A program made the translations under genes and the position numbers. This document shows positions 17,850-26,236 of a stretch of DNA of 64,000 nucleotides, piece by piece. A model generated the notes under the pieces. The model was not told where the DNA came from. It saw nothing but the letters and a program-made list of their open reading frames with translations, and made no database searches. Each line of letters opens with the position of its first letter. Position 1 is the first letter of the stretch. The stretch is from Hyphomicrobiales bacterium (GTDB lineage: Bacteria > Pseudomonadota > Alphaproteobacteria > Rhizobiales > Rhizobiaceae): NCBI GenBank assembly GCA_900473805.1, contig UCMS01000011.1:62001-126000 (forward strand), given 5' to 3'.

Positions 17850-20842
17850 CAGCGTTTCTCCCCCTTGGCATCAAGGGCCCTGAGGCGGTTGATGCGGATC
17901 GACTGGTGGGCGAGTGCCACGAGGATCAGGACGGTCGCGCCGACGACAAGCGAGAAAACTCCGAGATCGAAGAGCAGGGCGGACGCGGCCGGTACCTTGC
18001 CGATCAGCGGTATCTCCAGATAGCGGAAATGCGAGGTGAGGAAGGGATAACCGAGAAGCAGGGCGCCGATACCGGTAATTGCCGCCGTCAGAATACCGGC
18101 CCCCATCCATCGCAGGGGCAGGATACGGATGCGATCTTCCGCCCAGCGCGTGCCGCCAGCGAGATATTGCAGGAGGAAAGCGATCGAAAGGGTCAAACCG
18201 GCCGAGAAACCGCCGCCGGGCATGTCGTGGCCGCGCATGAACAGGTAGACGGCGAAAGTGATGATGACAGGAAACAACCACTGCATCAGGACCGAAGGTA
18301 CGAGCAGATAGTCGCGCATCATGTCGCCAGGCGATCGCTCCGGCTGTTCGGCATCGAAGCGGTTCTGCGTCAGCTGCTGCTCCGGCAACTCCATGCTGTC
18401 CTCGGCCGGACGGAAACGGCGGAGAAGTCCATAGACCGTGAGGCCCACAATACCGAGCACGGCGATCTCCCCGAGTGTATCGAAGGCGCGGAAATCAACG
18501 AGGATCACGTTGACGACATTGCGTCCACCGCCTTCGCTATAGGCATTTTGCAGGAAATAGCTCGCAATGGCGTCCGGTACCGGCATGGTCATGACGGTAA
18601 ACGCCACCACCGACATGCCGACACCGCAGGCAATTGCCAGTGAAAGGTCCCGGAAACGGCGGAAACGGCTCTGCAGGGTCATCACCTCGCCATGGTCGAG
18701 GCTCCGTTTTGGCAGCCAGCGCAGCCCGAGCAAGATGAGAACGGTGGTTACGATCTCGACCAGCAATTGGGTGATCGCAAGGTCGGGCGCCGACAGCCAG
18801 ACGAAGGTCATGCACACGATCAGCCCGACACCGCCCAGCATGATCAGCGCGGCCAACCGGTGGTATTTCGCAGAGACCGCCGCGCCGATGGCCAGTGCCA
18901 TGCCGATCAGCCATAAGAGACCGAAGGCCGGATCGATGGAGGAAAAGACGGCGGGTCGGCGTTCAAAGCCCGAGAGATAGAGCGGAAGGGCCGCTGCAAT
19001 GAAGCCGGTGACTACGATCCATCGCAACTGCGGCTGGAGATTGCGGGTGCCAAGCCGACTTTCCGCCAGACGCGCCCAGCGCCATGACACCGTCACGAGC
19101 ACGCGCTCGAAAAGCCGCTGCCCCCGCAGACGGCGGAGGTAGGGTGGCCCGTCCTCGCTGCGGGACAGGTAGTCGCGCATGGCAACATAGAGCGCGAAGC
19201 CGCCAAGAAGCGCGACAAGGCTCATTATCAGCGGAACATTCACACCATGCCAGATGCTGAGGCTGTATTCGGGGGTCCGACTGCCGAGGACACTCTCAAC
19301 TGCCGTCTGCAGGAAAGGTCCGATTGAGATGGTCGGCACGATGCCCACGACGAGGCAGACGACCACGAGAACCTCGATTGGAACACGCATCCAGCGCGGC
19401 GGTTCGTGGGGCGTCTGTTTCGGCAGGTCCAGCGGCAAGGGGCCGAAGAAGACGGTGTGAATGAACCGCAGCGAATAGACAACGCTGAACACCCCGGCCA
19501 GCGTCGCGACATAGGGCAAGATGACGTCGAGATAGGAATCCGCATGGGTCTCCACGGCTTCGGCAAAGAACATCTCTTTCGAGAGGAAACCATTGAGCAG
19601 CGGCACCCCGGCCATGGCGGCGCTGGCAACCATGGCAAGCGTCGCCGTCGCCGGCATGAAGCGATAGAGACCGCTCAGCCGCTGCATGTCGCGCGTTCCG
19701 GTCTCATGGTCGATGATGCCGGCCGCCATAAACAGCGAAGCCTTGAAGGTCGCATGATTGAGCATGTGGAAGATCGCAGCCACCGTCGATAGCGGACTCC
19801 CGAGGCTCAGCAGAGTGGTGATCAAGCCGAGATGGCTGATGGTGGAATAGGCAAGCAGCCCCTTCAAGTCGCGTTGGAACATCGCCAGGAAGGCACCGAG
19901 CAGCAGGGTCGAGATCCCGGCAAGGCCCACCAGCATGAACCATTCATACGTCCCCGACAGCACCGGCCAGAAGCGCACCAAAAGGAACACGCCGGCTTTC
20001 ACCATGGTCGCGGAATGCAGGAAGGCCGAAACCGGCGTCGGGGCCGCCATCGCATTCGGAAGCCAGAAGTGAAAGGGAAACTGCGCGCTCTTCGTCAATG
20101 CCCCGAGCAGAATGAAGACAAGCGTCGGCAGATAGAGCGGGTGCGCCCGCACGACATCGCCGGAGGCGAGGATCTTGTCGAGATCGTAGCTGCCGACGAT
20201 CTTGCCGAGCAGCAGCATGCCGACCAGCAGGCAGAAACCGCCAATGCCGGTGATCGTCAGCGCCATGCGAGCCCCGTCGCGGGCCGCAGCACTCGTGTGC
20301 CAGTAGCTGATCAGCAGGAACGAGAAGATGCTCGTGAGTTCCCAGAAGATCGACAGAAGGATGACGTTGCCGGAGACGATGATGCCAAGCATCGCGCCCA
20401 TGAAGGCGAGCAGGAACGAGAAGAAGCGCGGGATCGGATCGTCCTTGCCCATGTAGTAGCGGGCGTAGAGGATCACCAGTAGACCGATCGACGTGACCAG
20501 CATGGAGAAGATCCAGGCGAAGCCGTCCAGGCGCAGGGAAAAATCGAGTCCGAATTGCGGAAGCCATTCCGCCGTGAAACGCAGAACGCCGTTATGTCGA
20601 ACGAAGGGATAGGCCGCTGCGGTGAGGATCAGCGTCACAAGGGTGGTGGCGCCCGCCACGAAAACCGGCAGGTCGCGCGAGGTCGTGTTCAGGATGAAAG
20701 CCGACGCCAGACTGCCGACAAACGGCAGCAAGAGCAGCAGAAGCAGGATGGTCGAAGCGTCCAACGTTATCCCAAATTTCGTTCCTCCGGCATGACCAGC
20801 CCTCACGCGCACGCCCGAGACTGGAAAATAAATGAATCTCAC
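17849..20842 (-). CDS. phaAB: Na+(K+)/H+ antiporter fused subunit A/B
   Basis: The large antiporter subunit of up to 997 residues. The N-terminal two thirds are MrpA/NuoL-like; the C-terminal ~170 residues, from about VPSVLMQWLFPVIITFAVYLF, are an MrpB domain. This A/B fusion is the group-2 arrangement known from rhizobia. The motif HSATMVKAGVFLLVRFWPV near residue 270 belongs to the ion path. The given start (GTG) is only the outer limit: it overlaps a tandem repeat and has no ribosome binding site. GTG at 20812 or 20806 and TTG at 20764, just before the first hydrophobic helix, are alternatives. Confidence 0.93.
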   Translation of the reverse strand: MRFIYFPVSGVRVRAGHAGGTKFGITLDASTILLLLLLLPFVGSLASAFILNTTSRDLPVFVAGATTLVTLILTAAAYPFVRHNGVLRFTAEWLPQFGLDFSLRLDGFAWIFSMLVTSIGLLVILYARYYMGKDDPIPRFFSFLLAFMGAMLGIIVSGNVILLSIFWELTSIFSFLLISYWHTSAAARDGARMALTITGIGGFCLLVGMLLLGKIVGSYDLDKILASGDVVRAHPLYLPTLVFILLGALTKSAQFPFHFWLPNAMAAPTPVSAFLHSATMVKAGVFLLVRFWPVLSGTYEWFMLVGLAGISTLLLGAFLAMFQRDLKGLLAYSTISHLGLITTLLSLGSPLSTVAAIFHMLNHATFKASLFMAAGIIDHETGTRDMQRLSGLYRFMPATATLAMVASAAMAGVPLLNGFLSKEMFFAEAVETHADSYLDVILPYVATLAGVFSVVYSLRFIHTVFFGPLPLDLPKQTPHEPPRWMRVPIEVLVVVCLVVGIVPTISIGPFLQTAVESVLGSRTPEYSLSIWHGVNVPLIMSLVALLGGFALYVAMRDYLSRSEDGPPYLRRLRGQRLFERVLVTVSWRWARLAESRLGTRNLQPQLRWIVVTGFIAAALPLYLSGFERRPAVFSSIDPAFGLLWLIGMALAIGAAVSAKYHRLAALIMLGGVGLIVCMTFVWLSAPDLAITQLLVEIVTTVLILLGLRWLPKRSLDHGEVMTLQSRFRRFRDLSLAIACGVGMSVVAFTVMTMPVPDAIASYFLQNAYSEGGGRNVVNVILVDFRAFDTLGEIAVLGIVGLTVYGLLRRFRPAEDSMELPEQQLTQNRFDAEQPERSPGDMMRDYLLVPSVLMQWLFPVIITFAVYLFMRGHDMPGGGFSAGLTLSIAFLLQYLAGGTRWAEDRIRILPLRWMGAGILTAAITGIGALLLGYPFLTSHFRYLEIPLIGKVPAASALLFDLGVFSLVVGATVLILVALAHQSIRINRLRALDAKGEKR

Positions 20843-20875
20843 CCTAAATAGGCAATATCACCCTAAATGGGCAAT
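20839..20875. repeat. Two tandem 18-bp repeats, candidate operator
   Basis: TCACCCTAAATAGGCAAT and TCACCCTAAATGGGCAAT stand one base apart (period 19) and differ at one position. They end seven bases before the start codon of the small XRE regulator and overlap the outermost possible start of the divergent phaAB gene. Position and spacing of about two helical turns suggest a binding site for the XRE protein. Confidence 0.6.
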
Positions 20876-20882
20876 TTTAACC

Positions 20883-21140
20883 ATGGTTCAACCCGATAAC
20901 GACATTGTTTTTTCGCCTGCGCTCTGTCGAGCGGCCCGAGGCTATCTCAACTGGACCCAGGATGACCTGGCCAGCCGATCGAATGTGTCGCGAAGCACCA
21001 TACGCGACTTCGAAGGGCAGCGGCATGGTCTGCATCGCTCCACCGAAGCGCAGTTGCGGCAGGCCTTCGAGCGGGAAGGTTTGAGCTTCCTGCGCGTGGC
21101 TGGCTCTCCAGGTCTGCGCTGCCCTACGCAACAGGAGTGA
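20883..21140 (+). CDS. Small XRE-family HTH regulator
   Basis: A stand-alone helix-turn-helix protein of 85 residues. ALCRAARGYLNWTQDDLASRS and the following VSRSTIRDFEGQ form the Cro/CI-type fold, and no effector domain follows. I start at the ATG at 20883; an in-frame ATG at 20832 would place the tandem repeats inside the coding sequence. The new start has no Shine-Dalgarno sequence and may be leaderless. It is divergent from the pha operon and convergent with secDF. It may control itself and pha, but no function is proved by the sequence. Confidence 0.85.
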   Translation: MVQPDNDIVFSPALCRAARGYLNWTQDDLASRSNVSRSTIRDFEGQRHGLHRSTEAQLRQAFEREGLSFLRVAGSPGLRCPTQQE

Positions 21141-21141
21141 C

Positions 21142-21172
21142 GCGGACGAGGCGGAAAATCCGCCTCGTCCGC
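21142..21172. terminator. Bidirectional hairpin between xre and secDF
   Basis: A perfect 14-bp stem, GCGGACGAGGCGGA / TCCGCCTCGTCCGC with loop AAA, fills the 37-base gap between the convergent ends of the xre gene and secDF. The tails are not pure T-runs. It probably serves both genes. Confidence 0.75.
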
Positions 21173-21177
21173 TGTTC

Positions 21178-23694
21178 TCAGACAGCCGGTTGCTCCTCGA
21201 CACGCGCGCCAAGGCGCGCCTTCCGACGTGTCCGCCAGTCTCCGAGGAACAACAGGATCGGAGCCGCAATGAACACCGAGGAAGACGCGGCGATGAAGAT
21301 GCCGAACACCATCGGGACAGCAAAGCTCTCCACCGCACTGCCGCCCCAGATCGCCATGGGCACCATCGCGAGGAAGGCCGTGGCCGAGGTGTAGAGACTT
21401 CGCGCCAGCGTTTCGTTGATCGACAGATTGATCAGATCCCGGAATGGCATGGCTTTGTAGAGCCGCATGTTCTCGCGCATGCGGTCGTAAACCACGACCT
21501 TGTCGTTGACGGAATAGCCGACCAGCGTCAGCAGCGCTGCGATCGCGGTCAGATTGAAGTCGAGACCTGTCAGCGCGAAGAAGCCGATCGTCTTTGTCAC
21601 GTCAAGGATGAGGGTCGCAATCGCCCCGACCGCGAATGGCCAGTCAAACCGGACCCAGATGTAGACGAGCATCGCGAGCGAAGCGAGAATGACGGAGGTC
21701 AGTCCGGCCGTGGCCAATTCGCCGCTTACCTTGGGACCAACCACCTCCGTCCGCTCGATCTTGGCGGAAGCATCGAGAGCCTGAATGGTCTGACGCACCT
21801 TCTCGACGGCATCAGTCTGCGCCTGCTCACCACCCGGCTGGCGTTCGAGGCGCAGCATGACATGGCTGCTGTCTCCGAATTCCTGAAGCGCGACCTCTCC
21901 GAGGTTCAACGCCTCAATGCCTGAGCGCAAGCCTGCAAGATCCGCCGGTCCGGTCGTCGAGAGTTCCAGCTGGATGCCGCCCTTGAAGTCGACGCCATAG
22001 TTGAGACCGGGCGTAATGAACAGGATGATAGACGAAATCGACAGAAAGGCCGACACGCCGATGCCGATCAATCGCGCCTTCATGAAGTCGATCGTCGTGC
22101 CGTCCTTGATCAGCTTGAACGGCAAAAGCGGCTTGATGGTGATCGATTTCAGCTTGTAGCGGCGGGCGATTGCCACCATCGCCACCCGCACGACGGAGAC
22201 TGCCGTGAACATCGAGATGGCAATGCCAAGGCCCATGGTGACGGCAAATCCGCGCACCGGGCCGGAGCCGAACCAGAACAGCAGGACGGTCGCAATAAGA
22301 GCCGTGACGTTGCTGTCGATGATTGTCGAATAGGCCTTTGAGAAGCCGTGATCGATGGCGGCAAAAGCCCCTCGCCCCTTTCCGACCTCCTCGCGGATAC
22401 GCTCGTTGATCAGAACATTGGCGTCAACGGCGAGACCGATCCCGAGCACGATGCCGGCAATACCTGGCAAGGTAAGCGTGGCACCGATCAGAGTGAGGCC
22501 GGCAAAGGTCAGGATCACGTTCAACGTGAGCGCCAGCACAGCAAGCAGGCCCCAGGCGCCGTAGAGGCTCAGGATGAAGACGACCACGAGGCAAAAGCCG
22601 GCGAGACCCGACATGATCCCCATCTCGATCGCATCACTGCCGAGATCGGCACCGACGGTGCGCTCCTCGATGACGGTAAGTTTCGCCGGCAGGGCACCCG
22701 CCCTCAACAGAGCAGCGAGCGTATTGGCTTCGTCGACCGAAAACGCACCGGATATCTGCCCGGCACCGCCGGTAATCGGTTCACGGATGACCGGCGCGCT
22801 CAGTACCTTGTCGTCGAGCACGATGGCGAAAGGGCGACCGACATTGTCTCGGGTGATGCGGGCAAAGCGATCCGCCCCCACGCCATCGAAGCGGAATGAA
22901 ACAACGGGCTGGCCGCCCTGCGGATCGAATTGCGCGCGGGCATCGGTCAGCCGGTCACCGGCCAGCAGGACGGTCGACTGTACCGGATAGCTGCGACCGC
23001 TCTCGTCGGCCAGCATCTTGACGCCAGCGGTTCCGGCTTCGCCCAGGAGATGGAAACTCATCTTGGCGGTGGTGCCGAGAAGTGCACGCAGCCGCGACGG
23101 GTCTTGTTCTCCCGGAAGCTGCACGAGAACACGGTCGGCGCCGACCCGCTGGATCGTCGGCTCGGCGACGCCGACCTGATCGACGCGCTGGCGGATGACT
23201 TCGAGGCTCTGCTCGACGGCATGGCTCATGCGGGACGTGATGCCCTGCTCTGTTGGGGCCATTCTCACGGTACTCGCCCCGTCCGAGGTGATGGCGAGTT
23301 CCGGAGAACCCGTACCCGTCAGCGTGACGGCGGGGTTGTTCAGCACCGCAAGTGCCTCGATCGCCGCCTGGCTTTGCGCGGGATCGGCGAGGACCACGGC
23401 GACGGCACCGCTGTCGCGGCGGACGCTGCGGGTCTGCACGCGCGCCTCGACCAAAGTCGACCGAGCCTCCTGTGTAAGGCTCTGCAGCCATTCGTCCACC
23501 AGAGCCTGTCGGTCCACTTCAAGTACGAGATGGGAGCCACCGCGCAGGTCAAGACCGAGAGACACACGCTGATGCGGCATCCAGGAGGGAAGTCGGGAAA
23601 GGGTCGAGTCGGGCAGAACATTCGGCAAGGCGATGAGCAAGCCGAGCACGATGACGAGCATGTAGCCCATCACCTTCGAGAGGGAGTTTTTCAT
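21178..23694 (-). CDS. secDF: Protein translocase subunit SecDF (fused)
   Basis: An inner-membrane component of the Sec export machinery, 838 residues. SecD and SecF are fused in one chain of about 12 helices. The SecD part shows VSLGLDLRGGSHLVLEVD near residue 45 and the P1 periplasmic domain, then LTLPGIAGIVLGIGLAVDANV. The SecF part begins near residue 520, with LNYGVDFKGGIQLELS and VGYSVNDKVVVYDRMREN. It uses the proton gradient to pull exported proteins. The start has only a weak ribosome binding site, and 83 bases separate it from the small RAPP-containing gene upstream, which may regulate it. Confidence 0.95.
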   Translation of the reverse strand: MKNSLSKVMGYMLVIVLGLLIALPNVLPDSTLSRLPSWMPHQRVSLGLDLRGGSHLVLEVDRQALVDEWLQSLTQEARSTLVEARVQTRSVRRDSGAVAVVLADPAQSQAAIEALAVLNNPAVTLTGTGSPELAITSDGASTVRMAPTEQGITSRMSHAVEQSLEVIRQRVDQVGVAEPTIQRVGADRVLVQLPGEQDPSRLRALLGTTAKMSFHLLGEAGTAGVKMLADESGRSYPVQSTVLLAGDRLTDARAQFDPQGGQPVVSFRFDGVGADRFARITRDNVGRPFAIVLDDKVLSAPVIREPITGGAGQISGAFSVDEANTLAALLRAGALPAKLTVIEERTVGADLGSDAIEMGIMSGLAGFCLVVVFILSLYGAWGLLAVLALTLNVILTFAGLTLIGATLTLPGIAGIVLGIGLAVDANVLINERIREEVGKGRGAFAAIDHGFSKAYSTIIDSNVTALIATVLLFWFGSGPVRGFAVTMGLGIAISMFTAVSVVRVAMVAIARRYKLKSITIKPLLPFKLIKDGTTIDFMKARLIGIGVSAFLSISSIILFITPGLNYGVDFKGGIQLELSTTGPADLAGLRSGIEALNLGEVALQEFGDSSHVMLRLERQPGGEQAQTDAVEKVRQTIQALDASAKIERTEVVGPKVSGELATAGLTSVILASLAMLVYIWVRFDWPFAVGAIATLILDVTKTIGFFALTGLDFNLTAIAALLTLVGYSVNDKVVVYDRMRENMRLYKAMPFRDLINLSINETLARSLYTSATAFLAMVPMAIWGGSAVESFAVPMVFGIFIAASSSVFIAAPILLFLGDWRTRRKARLGARVEEQPAV

Positions 23695-23750
23695 TATGAA
23701 TCCAGCATGTTGCCACCACAGCCATCACGGCCGCAGTACAAACGGGTCGA

Positions 23751-23767
23751 GCCATCCAATCGATGGC
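23751..23767 (-). promoter_or_regulatory. Hairpin between RAPP gene and secDF
   Basis: On the mRNA GCCATC pairs with GATGGC around a 5-base loop, 10 bases after the stop codon of the upstream small gene. A second GATGGC at 23721-23726 could pair with the same GCCATC, so two exclusive structures exist ahead of the secDF start. A switch is inference; the stems are only 6 bp. Confidence 0.4.
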
Positions 23768-23777
23768 GGCGATACGG

Positions 23778-24185
23778 TCAGGCGGTGAGCTGGATTTTGG
23801 GTGGTGCACGCGACCAATAGGGCTGCGGCGCATCAAGGCGCGTATTGGCGACCGAGAAGCGCTGCATCAGGTCGCCATGGCGACACATCCACAAGGTCGA
23901 AATATCAAGTACAAGACAGCCATCGCCCGAGGCCCAAGGCCGCATTTTCGGGCGAGCAGACTGATCGGCGGAAGTCAGGAAGCGTGTTTCACCATGACCG
24001 CCGGCCACGACCTGCCCATTGTCCGAACGCGACATAGCGCTGGCCGAGGACATCCCCGGGTGGAAACGCCCAAAAACATCACCGCCACACAGAAGCAGCA
24101 GAGACGCGAACAGGCTTACGATGACGGCTGCGAGATGTCTCGGCTGCCGGAGCCGCGTGTCATCTCTCAGGTTTGCATCTTCCAT
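23778..24185 (-). CDS. Probable RAPP-type translation-arrest peptide upstream of secDF
   Basis: A 135-residue protein encoded 83 bases upstream of secDF. After a charged N-terminus comes one hydrophobic segment, about residues 18-34 (HLAAVIVSLFASLLLLCGG), a signal or anchor sequence. The rest is hydrophilic, ending PYWSRAPPKIQLTA, with RAPP at 126-129 (bases 23799-23810). RAPP near the C-terminus of a small exported protein upstream of secDF is the hallmark of the ApdA/ApdP arrest peptides. In such monitors stalling is relieved by export and sets secDF expression; assigning this gene to them is inference. The ATG at 24185 follows GGAAGGA; an ATG six bases earlier is less well placed. Confidence 0.7.
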   Translation of the reverse strand: MEDANLRDDTRLRQPRHLAAVIVSLFASLLLLCGGDVFGRFHPGMSSASAMSRSDNGQVVAGGHGETRFLTSADQSARPKMRPWASGDGCLVLDISTLWMCRHGDLMQRFSVANTRLDAPQPYWSRAPPKIQLTA

Positions 24186-24335
24186 GATCATCCTTCCACG
24201 GATGCATGTGGCACATTTCGCACCGCATTGCCACCCGGCGAGAGGAAAGGATCCATGGATTGACCAGCGGCTGATCCTTGGCAGCGCTTTCCGACCCGTC
24301 CTCGGCGGTTGTCGCTGGCCGCATAGCAGGCAGAG

Positions 24336-24369
24336 AAAAGATCCGGCCGGCAACGAAGTCAGCCGGATC
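24336..24369 (-). terminator. Terminator of the polyamine-type importer operon
   Basis: GATCCGGC and GCCGGATC pair around a 14-base loop and TTTTC follows on the minus strand. It lies about 10 bases past the stop codon of the binding-protein gene at 24379. It separates that operon from the RAPP gene/secDF unit. Confidence 0.7.
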
Positions 24370-24378
24370 ATGTTCTTC

Positions 24379-25413
24379 TTACTTCGTCAGATCGGTCCAG
24401 ATTCGGGCGTAGATCTGCTGGACATCGGTCGGGCAAGTCACCTGGAAGTGGGCCGCAGTCTTGAACTCGGCCGGGATATTCATCTCCGGTGCCTTCGGCA
24501 ACTCGGGATCCATGAACTTCTCAGATCCGACGATGGCATTGCCATAACGCGTATAATTGGAAATCAGGGCCGCATTTTCCGGGTCCATGATGAAGTCTAG
24601 GAACAGCTTGGCGTTATCGACATTCTTCGCGTCAGCGAGGATCGCAACGTTGTCCTGCCACAACGAAAAGCCTTCCTTCGGATAACCATAGGCGAAGCCC
24701 GGGTTTTCCGCGCGGATACGCATGGCCGCCCCCGACCAGAAGATCGAGGCATTGAGATCTTCCTTGATGAATTTCTCGAAGCTCGCATAGTCGATCGAGG
24801 CCCAGTAGGGCTTGGCAGCCATCAGCTTGTCACGGGCGGCTTTCAGGATCGCCTTGTCAGTCGTGCAGGCCCCGCCGCCGACATAGTTGATCGCCATGTC
24901 GATCACGTCGTTCATCTGGGGAACGACATTGATCTTGCCCTTGAGCTCTTCCGGCGGATCGAAGATCACGGCGGTGGTGTTGATGTCACCCTTGTACACC
25001 TTGGTGTTGACCATCACCCCGGTCGTGCCCCAGACCCAAGGAACCGTATAGTGGCGACCGCTGTCCCAGGCGACATCGACCCATTCGGGGTTTACGTTCT
25101 TGAAGTTCGCCATTTGATTGGGCTCACTCTTCAGAAGCAGACCCTTTTCGATATAGATCGGCACCACCGAAGCGGAGGGCACGACGATGTCGAAGCCATG
25201 ACCACCGGCCTCGATCTTGGCCATGGCGGTCTCATTGGAGTCGTATTCGGTGAGGGTGACCTTCACGTCGTACTTTTCTTCGAATTTCTTGATCAGGTCC
25301 GGCGGCGTGTAGAGGCCAAAATTGAAGATGTTCAGCTGCCCTTCGGCAAAGGCAGGGATTGCCGTCGTCAACAGGAGACCTGTTGCGGTGGCCAGTCTGC
25401 ATGTCATGTTCAT
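24379..25413 (-). CDS. Spermidine/putrescine-type ABC substrate-binding protein
   Basis: A periplasmic binding protein of the PotD/PotF family, 344 residues. A signal peptide (cleavage near AIPAFA) is followed by QLNIFNFGLYTPPDLIKKFEE, the typical start of the mature PotD-like fold. Later motifs are GFDIVVPSASVVPIYIEKGLL and VVPQMNDVIDMAINYVG. It is the last gene of the potABCD-like operon. The true ligand may be a polyamine or another organic cation or amide; the catabolic genes across the promoter favour an amino-group compound. Confidence 0.92.
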   Translation of the reverse strand: MNMTCRLATATGLLLTTAIPAFAEGQLNIFNFGLYTPPDLIKKFEEKYDVKVTLTEYDSNETAMAKIEAGGHGFDIVVPSASVVPIYIEKGLLLKSEPNQMANFKNVNPEWVDVAWDSGRHYTVPWVWGTTGVMVNTKVYKGDINTTAVIFDPPEELKGKINVVPQMNDVIDMAINYVGGGACTTDKAILKAARDKLMAAKPYWASIDYASFEKFIKEDLNASIFWSGAAMRIRAENPGFAYGYPKEGFSLWQDNVAILADAKNVDNAKLFLDFIMDPENAALISNYTRYGNAIVGSEKFMDPELPKAPEMNIPAEFKTAAHFQVTCPTDVQQIYARIWTDLTK

Positions 25414-25432
25414 TGCGTTCTCCTCTGAAAGT

Positions 25433-26236
25433 TCAGTCTTTCTTTCGTGTTGCTACCCATGACCCGGCCACGATCAGCACGCTGATCAGAAGAAGAAGCG
25501 AGGAAATGGCGTAGATTTCTGAGGTGAGATTCCGCCGAAGTTCACCCATCAGATAGGTCGGCAGGGTTTCCTGCCCTGGAGATTTCAGGAATTCAGTCAT
25601 GACGAGATCATCAAGCGAAACCACGAAAGCCAGCATGAAACCGGCCATGATACCGGGCATGAGCAAGGGAAGTGTCACCCGCCTGAACGCATAGAAACGG
25701 CTCGCATAGAGATCGGCTGCAGCCGTCTCCAGGCTGATATCCATGCTCGCCAGCCGTGCATGGATCGGCAGATACGCAAAAGGAATGCAGAAGGTGGTGT
25801 GGGCCGCAATGAGAAAGCCGAGCCCGGTATAGCCTGTGAGCTGCTTGATCTGGCCGATGATGATGAGCAATGCGATCGCCAGCACGATTTCAGGAACCAT
25901 GAGGGGTTGGTTCAGGATGACGTGAACGATCCCCTCTCCGCGAAACGCGGCAGTCCGGCTGGTCGCCAGGGCGGCCATCGTCGCCATGATGGTCGCGAGA
26001 ACCCCCGCCGTCGTTGCCAGGATGAGAGAATTGACGGCCGCATCCATGAACGCCTGGTTCTGGAGCGCTGCCTCATACCAACGTATGGAGAAGCCTTCCC
26101 AGTTGCCGATCACCTTGCCCGAATTGAACGAGTAGGCGACCAGAATGACCATCGGAATATACAGGATGACGAAGCAGGTGATTGCCAGGAATGCCGCCCC
26201 GGGCAACCGTTTGACGCTGAAAGTGCCCTCAGCCAT
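25433..26236 (-). CDS. Spermidine/putrescine-type ABC permease (PotC-like)
   Basis: An inner-membrane permease of 267 residues with six helices. The EAA loop appears as [20 protein letters not shown] near residue 175. It overlaps the PotB-like gene by eight bases and stands 19 bases before the binding-protein gene. Confidence 0.93.
   Translation of the reverse strand: MAEGTFSVKRLPGAAFLAITCFVILYIPMVILVAYSFNSGKVIGNWEGFSIRWYEAALQNQAFMDAAVNSLILATTAGVLATIMATMAALATSRTAAFRGEGIVHVILNQPLMVPEIVLAIALLIIIGQIKQLTGYTGLGFLIAAHTTFCIPFAYLPIHARLASMDISLETAAADLYASRFYAFRRVTLPLLMPGIMAGFMLAFVVSLDDLVMTEFLKSPGQETLPTYLMGELRRNLTSEIYAISSLLLLISVLIVAGSWVATRKKD

Noticed and set aside
13346..18340. GCGATCGC octamers seen at several places, reminiscent of the cyanobacterial HIP1 repeat.
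   Set aside because: They occur inside genes at a rate that GC-rich DNA would give; only the two longer intergenic palindromes near gntR were kept as candidates.
15880..20842. Possible reading of the phaD/phaAB genes as complex I (nuoL, nuoN) genes.
   Set aside because: The set also contains MnhC, MnhE, MnhF and MnhG-type genes and an A/B fusion, which is diagnostic of the Pha/Mrp antiporter.
23549..23836. A minus-strand open frame overlapping the 3' end of the RAPP gene and the 5' end of secDF, with a short hydrophobic run.
   Set aside because: It lies in a different frame over two better supported genes, has no ribosome binding site, and its second half is out-of-frame secDF sequence.
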